The notes under the pieces were generated by a model, which worked only from the letters and a program-made list of their open reading frames with translations, had not been told where the DNA came from and did no database searches. Of a stretch of DNA of 64,000 nt, positions 42,708-50,965 are shown one piece after another. Positions within the stretch are counted from its first letter, which is position 1, and each line of letters begins with the position of its first letter. The position numbers were made by a program, and so were the translations under genes. The DNA comes from Alphaproteobacteria bacterium (GTDB taxonomy: Bacteria > Pseudomonadota > Alphaproteobacteria > Rhizobiales > Xanthobacteraceae): NCBI GenBank assembly GCA_005884685.1, contig VBAH01000076.1:124001-188000 (forward strand), given 5' to 3'.

Positions 42708-43634
42708 TCACGCCAGATGCTTCTTGAAGAACGCGATCGTCCGCTCCCACGCGAGCTTGGCCGACGCTTCCTGATAGCGCGGCGTCGAGTTGTTGTGGAA
42801 GCCGTGCTGCGTCCCGGGATAGATGTGCATCTCGTGCGCCACGTTGTTGGCCTTGAGCGCCGCCTCGTAGGCCGGCCACATGGCGTTGATGCGCTCGTCG
42901 TTCTCGGCGTATTGCACGAGCAGCGCCGCCTTGATCGCCGGCACGGACGCGGTCTCGGCCGCCGCGCCGTAGAACGGCACGCCTGCCTTCATCTCCGGCC
43001 CGAGCGTCGCGGCAAGGAAATTGGTCGTGCTGCCGCCCCAGCAGAAGCCGGTCACGCCGAGCTTGCCGGCCGAGAGTTCGTGGCTCTTGAGGTAGCGCGC
43101 GCTGTTGACCATGTCGGTGCGCAGCTTCTCCGGGTCGAGGCTCGCCTGCAGGCTGCGGCCATCGTCGTCATTGCCCGGGTAGCCGCCGACCGGCGACAGG
43201 CCGTCGGGCGCGAGCGCGAGGAATCCTTCCGTTGCGAGGCGGCGCGCCACGTCTTCGATGTACGGGTTCAGTCCGCGGTTCTCGTGGATCACCAGCACGG
43301 CGGAGTAGGGCGGCGGCGTGGTCGGCTGCACGAGGTAGCCGCGCATGGTGCCGGACGTGCCGCCGGGCGACGGATGGCTCACGTAACGCGCCTTGATGCG
43401 CGGATCGGTGAACGAGATCGTCTGCGCCTGCGCGTAGCGCGGCAGCAGCGCCTGCGCCATCGCGAGCCCGCCGACCGTCACGGCGGCGGCGCGCAGCAGG
43501 AATTCGCGCCGGTCGATCTCGCCGTGGCAGTACTCGTCGTAGAGATCGAACACGCGCTGATCGATCTCGAGCTGCGTCAGCGGCGCCGGCGCATCGCGCT
43601 CACGCGCCGGTGCTGCGGCGATTTGTGCGTTCAT
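42708..43634 (-). CDS. Dienelactone-hydrolase-family protein with internal Tat-like signal
   Basis: A 308-aa alpha/beta hydrolase. Residues 42-70 contain RREFLLRAAAVTVGGLAMAQ, a twin-arginine-like signal, but about 40 residues of acidic sequence precede it, which is typical of this subgroup. The catalytic domain has SAVLVIHENRGLNPYIEDV, VTGFCWGGSTTNF (Cys198 nucleophile), LLVQYAENDERINAM (Asp) and YPGTQHGFHNN (His). Periplasmic location is therefore likely. It sits 12 nt downstream of an amidohydrolase-family gene on the same strand, so the pair may act in one pathway on an aromatic or lactone compound. Confidence 0.87.
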   Translation of the reverse strand: MNAQIAAAPARERDAPAPLTQLEIDQRVFDLYDEYCHGEIDRREFLLRAAAVTVGGLAMAQALLPRYAQAQTISFTDPRIKARYVSHPSPGGTSGTMRGYLVQPTTPPPYSAVLVIHENRGLNPYIEDVARRLATEGFLALAPDGLSPVGGYPGNDDDGRSLQASLDPEKLRTDMVNSARYLKSHELSAGKLGVTGFCWGGSTTNFLAATLGPEMKAGVPFYGAAAETASVPAIKAALLVQYAENDERINAMWPAYEAALKANNVAHEMHIYPGTQHGFHNNSTPRYQEASAKLAWERTIAFFKKHLA

Positions 43635-43646
43635 CGTCTCCTCCAG

Positions 43647-44486
43647 TTACTTCGCCGGCGACCAGCCGTAGGCCTTGGCGCAGGCGCCGCCCATCAGCAT
43701 GGTGCGCTCGGCCTCGCTCAGGCGCTTCGTCTCCAGGAAGGGCTTCACGCCCTGCTCGTAGTTCACCACCGCGAACGCGCGCGTCCAGTCGGTGCCCCAC
43801 AGGCAGCGCTCGAAGCCCCACGCATCGAAGATGCGCGCAAGCGGGCCCCAGATGTCGTTGTAGGGATACGGCTCCTGCGAGAGCGTGCAGGCGCCGCTCA
43901 CCTTGATCACCACGTTCTTGCGCTTGGCGAGTTCCAGCACCTTCGGCAGGTCGGCCCACGGATGAGGCGGGGCAGGCGGCACACGCGGCTGCAGGATGCC
44001 GAGATGGTCGATGATGAAGCGCGTGTCGGGATGGCGGTCGATCAGCGCCGTGCCGTTGTCGAGGTTGGCCCAGCACAGCAGGTTGACCGGCAGGTCGTAC
44101 TTGACGGCCGCGCGCGCGATCCGGTCGAACCCCGGGTCGTCCGGCGCGCGCTTGTGCTCCGCCGTGTACATGATGCGGACGCCGACCGCGCCCGGTGTCT
44201 TCTTCCAGTCGGCAACCACATCGGCGACGCCGGTATCATCCGGATCGACCGGCTTGACGATCGCCATGCGGCCCGGATGCGCGCGCTGCACCTGCTTCGC
44301 GTAGCTGTCGTCGTAGCGGTACATCGAGAAAGCCGAGATGAAGATCGCGCCGTCGACGCCGACCTTGTCCATCGCCGCCACCATCTCGTCTCCGGTGACG
44401 TGCGGCGGCCAGTTCGGCACGCTCGCCCACGGGCGCTGCGGCGTGTTTGCCTCATAGGCGTGGACCTGGGAATCGATGATCGGCAT
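43647..44486 (-). CDS. Amidohydrolase-family (amidohydrolase 2) protein
   Basis: A 279-aa TIM-barrel protein of the amidohydrolase 2/decarboxylase-like group. MPIIDSQVHAYEAN supplies the N-terminal His; PVNLLCWANLDN, TRFIIDHLGILQPR (His-Asp-His-x-Gly), VVIKVSGACTLS and ERCLWGTDWTRAF (W-G-T/S-D) are the usual ligand blocks. Relatives hydrolyse lactones (such as 2-pyrone-4,6-dicarboxylate) or decarboxylate aromatic acids. It lies immediately upstream of a dienelactone-hydrolase-like gene. Confidence 0.85.
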   Translation of the reverse strand: MPIIDSQVHAYEANTPQRPWASVPNWPPHVTGDEMVAAMDKVGVDGAIFISAFSMYRYDDSYAKQVQRAHPGRMAIVKPVDPDDTGVADVVADWKKTPGAVGVRIMYTAEHKRAPDDPGFDRIARAAVKYDLPVNLLCWANLDNGTALIDRHPDTRFIIDHLGILQPRVPPAPPHPWADLPKVLELAKRKNVVIKVSGACTLSQEPYPYNDIWGPLARIFDAWGFERCLWGTDWTRAFAVVNYEQGVKPFLETKRLSEAERTMLMGGACAKAYGWSPAK

Positions 44487-44602
44487 CGGGCGCTCCTCTG
44501 TGCCGGGGGAGTGTGGTTGTCGCGGCGGGGTCGTGTCCAGAGGGGTGTGGCACCCTCAGCGCGCCGGGCCGCTGTGCCACCGCACCTGATTGCCCCGCGC
44601 GT

Positions 44603-44884
44603 TTACCGCCGGCCCAACACGGAGCGGCGATATCCGCTTCTGCGCGCCTCGTTGCGGCATACAAAGGTACCCGTTCTGCCTTGAGCATAGAGCCGCTGAC
44701 CGGCTGTGTAATAAACACGCTTTTGAAAGTCCGCCCAAACGACGGTGTCGTTCGGGCAGTGCTGCTTCGCCTGCACTTCCGTTTGAAACAAGCTCAGCTG
44801 AGCTGACGCGGCGTTCGCCTGACATGCGATTGCCAAAGCGGCGACGAGCCGGATCGAGGCCCGAGCGGGAACATGCGTCGGCAT
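44603..44884 (-). CDS. Small secreted hypothetical protein
   Basis: A 93-aa protein. Residues 1-28 form a signal peptide (SIRLVAALAIACQANAASAQ). The mature part has HCPNDTVVWADFQKRVYY, then GQRLYAQGRTGTFVCRNEARRSGY; two cysteines probably form a disulfide. This pattern is common among conserved small secreted proteins in Bradyrhizobium and relatives. Function unknown. It lies 74 bp downstream of an oxidoreductase gene on the same strand. Confidence 0.7.
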   Translation of the reverse strand: MPTHVPARASIRLVAALAIACQANAASAQLSLFQTEVQAKQHCPNDTVVWADFQKRVYYTAGQRLYAQGRTGTFVCRNEARRSGYRRSVLGRR

Positions 44885-44958
44885 CCGGATTCTCCTTCAA
44901 ACAGAAGCTGCCGCTCGCGATCGGGGGAGACACGGGCGGCTGACGAAGGAGGCGCACC

Positions 44959-46119
44959 TCACCCGGCCTTCATCCCCTTCATGTAGGTCGAGGGCTGCAC
45001 GCTCTTGACCGACTGCGCGCGCTTGCCGAGCCAATAGGCCTGCGGCGGCGGCACCGAGGCGAAATCCTTGTCCACGCCGAGCTTCTGTGCGGCATCCATC
45101 GGCCAATTCGGATTGTAGAGGAGCTCGCGCGCGAGCGCGATCAGGTCGGCGCGGCCCTCCTGCAGGATCTGCTCGGCCTGATCGCAATGCACGATCAGCC
45201 CGACCGCCATGCTCATGATCCCGGCGTCGCGCCGCAGCCGCTCCGCGTACGGCACCTGATAGCCGTAGGTGACGGGACCTGCGCTCACCACCGGTGAGCC
45301 GCGCATGCCGCCGGACGAGCAGTCGATCACGTCGACGCCCTTCGGCTTGACGAGCTTTGCCAGCGCGACGCTCTGGTCCGGCCCCCAGCCGGCATCGTCC
45401 TGCACCGAGAGGCGCAGGAACAGCGGCTTGCCCGCCGGCCAATGCGCGCGCACGCTCTCGACCACCTCGATCGCGAAGCGCATGCGATTGAGTTCGCTGC
45501 CGCCGTATTCGTCGTTGCGCACATTCGAGAACGGCGAGAGGAATTGATGGATGAGGTAGCCGTGCGCGCCGTGGATATCGAGCACGTCGAAGCCGGCTTC
45601 ATGCGCGCGCCGCGCCGCCTGTCCCCACCGCTCGACCACTTGCGGGATCTCGTCGCGCGTCAGCATGCGCGGCGTCGGATCGGTGTCGGGCGAATTGATC
45701 GCGCTCGACGACACCAGCTCCCACGCGTGCCAGTCGTCGATCTCAGGGCTCGGCTTGAGCGGTGCGCCGCCTTCCCAGGGCCGGAAGCGCCGCGCCTTGC
45801 GGCCGGAATGGCCGAGCTGGATGCCCGGCACCGCGTTGTGCTGGCGGATGAAGTCGACGCAGCGCTTCAGGCCGGGAATAAACGCATCGTCCCACAAGCC
45901 GAGATCGCCGACCGTGCCGCAGCCGCGCCGCTCCACCTTGGTCGATTCCATGAACACGAGCCCGGCGCCGCCCGCCGCATAGCGCCCGACATTCATCAGG
46001 TGCCAGTCGGTCGCGAAGCCCTTTACGGCCGAATACTGGTGCATCGGCGCGACCACGACGCGGTTTTTCAGCGTGACGTCGCGGAGGCAAATCGGTTCGA
46101 ACAGCATCGGGCCGGGCAT
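44959..46119 (-). CDS. NADH:flavin oxidoreductase, old-yellow-enzyme family (YqjM-like)
   Basis: A 386-aa TIM-barrel flavoprotein. MLFEPICLRDVTLKNRVVVAPMHQYSAVKGFATDWHL, split over residues 5-41, is the family start (the Cys found in YqjM at the flavin is His/Gln here). IDIHGAHGYLIHQFLSPFSN-type block (DVLDIHGAHGYLIHQFLSPF), NDEYGG, RLSVQDDAGWG and ADLIALARELLYNPNW are characteristic. It reduces activated C=C bonds with NAD(P)H. The start at 46119 (MPGPM) begins the conserved part; the longer frame to 46230 was rejected. Divergent from the MBL-fold gene. Confidence 0.9.
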   Translation of the reverse strand: MPGPMLFEPICLRDVTLKNRVVVAPMHQYSAVKGFATDWHLMNVGRYAAGGAGLVFMESTKVERRGCGTVGDLGLWDDAFIPGLKRCVDFIRQHNAVPGIQLGHSGRKARRFRPWEGGAPLKPSPEIDDWHAWELVSSSAINSPDTDPTPRMLTRDEIPQVVERWGQAARRAHEAGFDVLDIHGAHGYLIHQFLSPFSNVRNDEYGGSELNRMRFAIEVVESVRAHWPAGKPLFLRLSVQDDAGWGPDQSVALAKLVKPKGVDVIDCSSGGMRGSPVVSAGPVTYGYQVPYAERLRRDAGIMSMAVGLIVHCDQAEQILQEGRADLIALARELLYNPNWPMDAAQKLGVDKDFASVPPPQAYWLGKRAQSVKSVQPSTYMKGMKAG

Positions 46120-46239
46120 GCGAGAAGCTCCTTGGCGGCCGGACTTTACGGACCGCGCACGCGCATGTGAATGGGGTCCGGCGCGCGTGTGCTTTTTCAA
46201 TCCGGCGCGGCCCGCTAAGCTCTCCGGCAAAACCGGAGG

Positions 46240-47175
46240 ATGCCCATGAAGATCGTATTCGCCGCGCTTGGCCTCGGCCTGACGATCGGCGCCGCGCAGG
46301 CCCAGCAGACGACGGCGCCGCCCGCGCCGCCACTGATCGACTGGGAGAAGGTCCAGATCCAGACCATCGATCTCGGCAACAATACCTACATGCTGGCAGG
46401 GCAGGGTGGGAACATCACGATCGCGGTCGGCAGCGATGGCATCATCATGGTGGACAGCCAGTTCGCGCCGCTCTCCGACAAGATCAAGGCCGCGATCAAG
46501 GCAATCTCACCGCTGCCGGTGAAATATCTGGTCAACACGCATTTCCACGGCGACCACACGGGCGGCAACACAAACTTCGCCAAAGACGGCGCGACGGTTG
46601 TGGCGCACGACAATATCCGCGTGCGGCTCGCGGCCGGCACCGTCTCGGGACTGACTGGTCAAATGGTGCCGCCGGTGCCGGCCGAAGGGCTGCCGAAGCA
46701 GACCTACTATGGCGGCTCGGTCACGCTCGAGGCCGGCGGCCGCAAGGCGCAACTCACCCATGTCGCAAACGCCCACACCGACGGGGACACCTGGGTCTAC
46801 TTCGCCGACGCCAACGTGCTCGCCACCGGCGACACGGTGAACAATCTCAAGCGCTACCAGACGATCGACTACCGCAACGGCGGCGACGTGCGCGGCATGA
46901 TCCGCGTCGCCGACGCGTATTTGAAAGTGGCCAACGACGCCACCAAGGTGGTGGTCGGCCACGGACCGCTCGCGGCCAAGAAGGACATCGAGGAATTCCG
47001 CGCCATGCTGGTGACCTCACACGACCGCATCAAGAAACTGTTCGACGAAGGCAAGAGCGAGGAGGAAGTTCTTGCACTCAAGCCGCTCGCGGATCTCGAT
47101 GCCACCTGGGCCAACAACCCGCAGCACGCCGCCGCGCACACGCGCAACGTCTACAATTCGTTCAAGCGGTTCTGA
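46240..47175 (+). CDS. Secreted MBL-fold metallohydrolase
   Basis: A 311-aa protein with a signal peptide (VFAALGLGLTIGAAQAQ, cleavage about residue 21). The metallo-beta-lactamase fold is intact: VNTHFHGDHTGGN supplies His101, His103, Asp105 and His106; HVANAHTDGDTWVYF supplies the next His; NVLATGDTV the bridging Asp; and VVGHGPLA the last His. The dinuclear zinc site is complete. Substrate unknown; a beta-lactamase role is possible but not supported by more than the fold. An ATG two codons further downstream (46246) is an alternative start. Confidence 0.88.
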   Translation: MPMKIVFAALGLGLTIGAAQAQQTTAPPAPPLIDWEKVQIQTIDLGNNTYMLAGQGGNITIAVGSDGIIMVDSQFAPLSDKIKAAIKAISPLPVKYLVNTHFHGDHTGGNTNFAKDGATVVAHDNIRVRLAAGTVSGLTGQMVPPVPAEGLPKQTYYGGSVTLEAGGRKAQLTHVANAHTDGDTWVYFADANVLATGDTVNNLKRYQTIDYRNGGDVRGMIRVADAYLKVANDATKVVVGHGPLAAKKDIEEFRAMLVTSHDRIKKLFDEGKSEEEVLALKPLADLDATWANNPQHAAAHTRNVYNSFKRF

Positions 47176-47645
47176 GGCAGGGTCCCGAAAATGCGCGCGC
47201 TGTCGCGCAATTGCCTGCGGCATGGGAGCCGTTTTCGGACGAGATCATGCTCGAACGAAAGGAGCTCAACCTCGATCCGATTCGATTGAGGCAGATCGAG
47301 TCTCGTCGCGTGTATTCAAAAGCCGGTCGCCGTTCAAAGGTGGACATTGAGTGCGGCAGTCCACAGGTGCGCTAAGGGCCATTGGCGACTAATGCAGTGC
47401 AGCAAATAGCGTTTCGATCACTCTTCGGCGCGGGCCGAAGTTTTGCCGGATCGTATGTCCACACCCCGGCGACCCGATGCCGGCGTTCCTCAGCGGCCCA
47501 GGCCCGCACCCGACGCCCACGCCAGCCTGCTGAAGCTGCCACCCCCTCAAATTATTTTTTGGGCCGCGACCCCGGCGCCGGGTTTGCGCCCTCTTGTCTG
47601 GGTGAATGCGCCATAGGGGCGCGTCACGAACCGGAGCAAAGAACC
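47176..47645. other. 470-bp stretch without a supported gene
   Basis: No open frame here looks coding. A hairpin followed by T residues sits at 47423-47444. The rest holds a short run of A/T (about 47546-47560) and GC-rich palindromes. A promoter for the small membrane-protein/sigma operon should lie in the last 100 bp, but I cannot place it with confidence. Confidence 0.5.
47423..47444 (+). terminator. Possible rho-independent terminator
   Basis: CTTCGGC-GCGG-GCCGAAG forms a 7-bp stem with a 4-nt loop and is followed by TTTT. It lies about 250 bp downstream of the MBL-fold gene, far for a terminator, so the call is weak. Confidence 0.35.
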
Positions 47646-47852
47646 ATGTGGTATAGGAAGAACGTCGGCGGGTGGGAGCGCGCGGCCAGGCTGATCGGCG
47701 GAGGCTTGATGCTCATCTGCGGCGTGGTTGCGCTGCACGCTTCGCCGCTCGGGCTACTGCTCAGCGGTGCGGGTGTCGTGACGCTGGTCACCGGCGTGTT
47801 CGGCTATTGCCCCGCCTGCGCCATCACCGGGCGCGAGCCACTGACGGGGTGA
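47646..47852 (+). CDS. DUF2892-like small membrane protein
   Basis: A 68-aa protein: MWYRKNVGGWERAARLIGGG precedes two hydrophobic segments (LMLICGVVALHASPLGLLLSGAGVVTLVTGVF in two pieces) and a CxxC motif in FGYCPACAITG near the C-terminus. This is the DUF2892/YgaP-like membrane module (GWERxxRxxxG). The true start is at 47646; the same frame is open upstream to 47382, but that part does not look coding. It is the first gene of a small operon: its TGA overlaps the GTG start of a sigma factor. Confidence 0.82.
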   Translation: MWYRKNVGGWERAARLIGGGLMLICGVVALHASPLGLLLSGAGVVTLVTGVFGYCPACAITGREPLTG

Positions 47853-48403
47853 CCGCCTTGGCGCGCGTATCAGACGATCTCCTGCTCGCCGCACAGTCGG
47901 GCGACCGGCACGCGCTCACACAGCTCTTGGTGGCGCTGCAGCCGGACATTCGACGCTACGCCCGGCGCCTTTGCCACCGCGCCTCGGTCATCGAAGATGT
48001 GGTGCAAGAAGTCCTCATCGTCGTGTACCGGCGCGTGGGTACGGTCCGCAGCCCGGCCGCACTCGTCGGCTGGCTGCTGACCGTCATCGCCCGCCTTTGC
48101 ATGCTGCCGGCGCTGATGCTGATGCGCGGAGTCGAGGAGCTCACGAGCCTGGAAGAGTCACGCGAGCTCGCAAAGGTCCCGCCGGACGAGTTACGCATGG
48201 ACCTGGTCAATGCGATCGAGTCGCTTTCGCCGTCCCATCGCGAAGTGCTGCTGCTGCGAGATCTCGAAGACCTGACGATCTGGGAAATCGCCGGGCGGCT
48301 CGGCGTGACGCGCGAAGCGGCCAAAAGCCGCCTGCGCCGCGCCCGCGCTTTGGTGCGCGAATATCTGCTCGGCACAAAGGACAGCGGACGAGAGAGCACA
48401 TGA
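47849..48403 (+). CDS. ECF-type RNA polymerase sigma factor
   Basis: A 184-aa sigma factor starting at GTG 47849, which overlaps the DUF2892 stop. Region 2 is HALTQLLVALQPDIRRYARRLCHRASVIEDVVQEVLIVVYRRV (residues about 22-65), region 4 is AIESLSPSHREVLLLRDLEDLTIWEIAGRLGVTREAAKSRLRRARALV (about 125-172). Both are complete, so it should direct core polymerase to a small regulon. There is no recognisable anti-sigma gene, but the gene after it (ATGA overlap) encodes a small membrane protein with a CxxC motif, which is a candidate regulator. Confidence 0.9.
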   Translation: MTALARVSDDLLLAAQSGDRHALTQLLVALQPDIRRYARRLCHRASVIEDVVQEVLIVVYRRVGTVRSPAALVGWLLTVIARLCMLPALMLMRGVEELTSLEESRELAKVPPDELRMDLVNAIESLSPSHREVLLLRDLEDLTIWEIAGRLGVTREAAKSRLRRARALVREYLLGTKDSGREST

Positions 48404-48657
48404 ATTACCTTCGTGGAGTCGGCATGTTCGGGAGCGCCTTCCTGGGCGCACACCTGATGCGCGGCGCGGCTGCGGTGGCGCTACTCGCTTGGGCCATCGT
48501 CCACCAGACCGCGCACCCTTGGCTATCCTTCGGCGCGGGCGTTGCCGCCCTCGTCGCGCTACGCGGATGCCCGATGTGCTGGACTGTGGGCTTGGTCGAG
48601 ACGCTTTCCGCAGGGTCGTCGCGATGCAACGATCTAGATAGTTGTTGGCGTGCGTGA
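48400..48657 (+). CDS. Small membrane protein coupled to the sigma factor, CxxC motif
   Basis: An 85-aa protein whose ATG overlaps the sigma-factor stop (ATGA, 48400-48403). Two hydrophobic segments are visible (VGMFGSAFLGAHLMRGAAAVALLAWAIVH and LSFGAGVAALVAL), followed by RGCPMCWTVGLVETLSAG with a CxxC pair. It is too short to be a typical anti-sigma, but position and redox-type cysteines make it a candidate. The similarity in size, topology and CxxC to the DUF2892-like protein two genes upstream is notable. Confidence 0.65.
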   Translation: MNYLRGVGMFGSAFLGAHLMRGAAAVALLAWAIVHQTAHPWLSFGAGVAALVALRGCPMCWTVGLVETLSAGSSRCNDLDSCWRA

Positions 48658-48725
48658 GCCGGCGCCTCGATGTCGGGGCTGGCGCGCCACGGTCGATGAC
48701 GACGGGAACCATGAGGGGGGGTGGA

Positions 48726-49259
48726 ATGAGCTCGCAGCGAGTGTCGGGAACCGCCGTGCAACGAACCATTGCCGTCCTGGGCTCGGCGGTTTTCTTCGCG
48801 GTCGCCCCATGTACGCTGGCGGGGCTCGTTCCATGGTCGATCACGGGTTGGCAACTCCAGCCGCCGTTCCTTGGTCTGGAGCTGACGCGCGGCATTGGCG
48901 CGATAATGATTCTCGCAGGCGTGCCTGGGCTCGTTGACGCATTTGCGCGTTTCGCGCTGCAGGGTCTCGGCACCCCCGCGCCCATCGCGCCGACCCGGAT
49001 TCTCGTGGTGACCGGTCTCTACCGTTATGTGCGTAATCCAATATACGTCGCGGTCGTTGCCATCATCCTGGGTCAAGCGGTGCTGATGGGCGATTGGCGC
49101 CTCATCGTCTACGGCGCGCTGCTCTGGCTCTTCTTCCACGTCTTCGTCGTGGCGTACGAAGAACCCACGCTCGAGCAGACGTTTGGGAGAGAGTATGAGG
49201 CGTTCCGCGCCGCCGTCCCGCGCTGGATACCGCGGATGACCCCATGGCGGTCGAAATGA
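48726..49259 (+). CDS. Isoprenylcysteine/phospholipid methyltransferase-like membrane protein
   Basis: A 177-aa integral membrane protein with about four hydrophobic segments. TGLYRYVRNPIYVAVVAIILGQ, then YEEPTLEQTFGREYEAFRAAVPRWIPR, is the PEMT/ICMT signature (R-x-P-x-Y and E-E-P-x-L). It would use SAM to methylate a lipid or prenylated cysteine. The start at 48726 follows a GGGGGGTGGA ribosome binding site; in-frame ATGs at 48696 and 48711 are alternatives. It is the last gene of the sigma-factor operon. Confidence 0.82.
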   Translation: MSSQRVSGTAVQRTIAVLGSAVFFAVAPCTLAGLVPWSITGWQLQPPFLGLELTRGIGAIMILAGVPGLVDAFARFALQGLGTPAPIAPTRILVVTGLYRYVRNPIYVAVVAIILGQAVLMGDWRLIVYGALLWLFFHVFVVAYEEPTLEQTFGREYEAFRAAVPRWIPRMTPWRSK

Positions 49260-49361
49260 TCGGTGGCCTGCGGTTGTGCGAGCCGCTGCTCGCGACCGGT
49301 CTCGGACGCTTCACCGGCGCCGCGAGCAGGCACGTCAACGGCCCTCGGAAAAGGGCCCCCG

Positions 49362-50663
49362 TCAGCGCGTCAACACAATAAAGTCCGTGCCTTTGCCGGT
49401 CTCATAGCTGTAGGCGAGGTCGGAGACGATCAGCGAGGCGCCCGCCGACATCAGCTCGGTGATGCGCGCGAGCGCGGCGTCGGGAATCGTGATGCGCTCG
49501 AGCGCCTCGTTCGGATTTCCGGGCGGCATCACCTGATACTCGGGCGACACCAGTTCCTTGCGCAGCTTCTCGCCGCGCGCCGTATAGGTCGTCAGGTACT
49601 TGCCCGGCTTCACGGTGCGCTCGGCCGCGAGCGAGGCGACGTTCCAGCGCAACTGCGCGTCCTTGCCGTCGAGCGCGGTGAACACATGCGTGCCGAGGGG
49701 CCGGTCGGGCTGCGCGATCGTGACCGGCATATCGAACACCTCGTCGCCTCCCTTGCGCAGATAGAGCCGGCCGGTCTTGCGGCTGACGAAGATCGAGATC
49801 GGGCCGGGACGCAGCAACGGGTCCTTCGGGCTCAGGTCCGGCTCCGGCTTTTCCGGCGCCGGCGCGGCGTGGTCCTGCTCGTTGGAGGACAGCGGCTCGG
49901 CGGCGGCCATTCCGGCCTGCACCATCCGGTCGATCGCGCTTTCGATCCGCGCCTCGTCGCGCGCGTCGATCGAGCCTTTCAGCGGCGCATCCGAGATGCT
50001 TTCGACCGTGGCGTAGCGGACCTTCGCGCCTGGCGCCTCGCTTACCTTCGCGGCGGGCGCGAGCGCGGCGAGGCGCGGGTTGTTGATTTCGGCGAGCGGC
50101 ACGTCGTCCTGCGCGATGATCACGCGCACGCCGATCCTGGTCAGGCTCCAGAGCCGCTTGGCGAATGCCGCCGGGAGGCGGATGCAGCCGTGCGATGCCG
50201 GATGGTTCGGCACGACACCCTGATGCATCGCCACGCCGGACCAGGTGATGCGCTGCATGTAGGGCATCGGCGCCGAGCTGTAGAGGTTGGACTCGTGATA
50301 GATCTGCTTCTGGATGATGCTGAAGACGCCCTGCGGCGTCGGGTGCCCCGGCACGCCGGTCGAGACCTGCGAATGCGCGACCGGCACCCCGCCGGCATAG
50401 AGCGTCAGCTGCTGCTTGCGGATCGAGATCACGATCTGCTGGGGGCCGGGCGGCAGCTTCTCCGGCACCTTGATCTGGTCGGCGATGTATTTGCGCGCCT
50501 TGTCCCGCTTGCTCGGACGCCGCATCGGCGCATACGACGGCTCGGGCTGGACGGCTGGCCCGAACAGACCCCAGCCCTGATAGGCAGCAGCCGGCGTCGC
50601 TGCCGTCATGAAGGAAGCAGCAGCACACCCTGCAATCAGCGCGTGAGTGGCACGAAGTCGCAA
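49362..50663 (-). CDS. L,D-transpeptidase with a second, degenerate YkuD-like half
   Basis: A 433-aa secreted protein. Signal peptide 1-27 (LIAGCAAASFMTAATPAAAY). The catalytic YkuD domain is about 73-200: QQIVISIRKQQLTLYAGGVPV, GVPGHPTPQGVFSII, then MHQGVVPNHPASHGCIRLP with His158 and catalytic Cys160. A second block at about 287-345 (ISIFVSRKTGRLYLRKGGDEV, RPLGTHVFTA) copies the opening of a YkuD domain but lacks the His/Cys motif. Involved in peptidoglycan crosslinking. It diverges from a small His/Gly-rich secreted protein across 302 bp. Confidence 0.88.
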   Translation of the reverse strand: MRLRATHALIAGCAAASFMTAATPAAAYQGWGLFGPAVQPEPSYAPMRRPSKRDKARKYIADQIKVPEKLPPGPQQIVISIRKQQLTLYAGGVPVAHSQVSTGVPGHPTPQGVFSIIQKQIYHESNLYSSAPMPYMQRITWSGVAMHQGVVPNHPASHGCIRLPAAFAKRLWSLTRIGVRVIIAQDDVPLAEINNPRLAALAPAAKVSEAPGAKVRYATVESISDAPLKGSIDARDEARIESAIDRMVQAGMAAAEPLSSNEQDHAAPAPEKPEPDLSPKDPLLRPGPISIFVSRKTGRLYLRKGGDEVFDMPVTIAQPDRPLGTHVFTALDGKDAQLRWNVASLAAERTVKPGKYLTTYTARGEKLRKELVSPEYQVMPPGNPNEALERITIPDAALARITELMSAGASLIVSDLAYSYETGKGTDFIVLTR

Positions 50664-50965
50664 CGCAATCTCCTCCGAGGGCGCTCAGAATCCCACGTCG
50701 TGTTTTCGCGCGTCCTGGCGCGCCCGATCAAGTCATCCGACCAAGCGTCCAACACGTGACTGCCCGCCGTGGTTTCACGGCAACATGGGGCCGGGCGGCA
50801 GCGGTTTTGGGGCCAAAGCCGGCTGATGAACGCCCCATGAACACCAAGTCCCGGACATTAAAGGGGGAAAATCTCACTGAACCGTGAACCGACTCCGAGG
50901 GGCAAGGCGACCAATAGCCGAACGACAGACAACGCTCACATAGCGAACCCCCAAAGGAGACAGTC
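50664..50965. other. 302-bp divergent intergenic region
   Basis: Holds the promoters of the L,D-transpeptidase (leftward) and of the His/Gly-rich secreted protein (rightward). A strong AAAGGAGA ribosome binding site lies 7 nt before the latter's ATG. I see a tandem GTGAACCGACT/TGAACCG-like sequence near 50877-50892 but no convincing -35/-10 pair. Confidence 0.45.

Noticed and set aside
42702-44684. 660-codon frame opposite the dienelactone-hydrolase-like and amidohydrolase genes
   Set aside because: Shadow of two well supported minus-strand genes; Arg/His/Val-rich, no domain.
47382-47645. Upstream extension of the DUF2892-like gene
   Set aside because: The family begins at MWYRKNVGGWER; the upstream part is Arg/Pro/Ala-rich without similarity, and a hairpin with a T-run lies in it.
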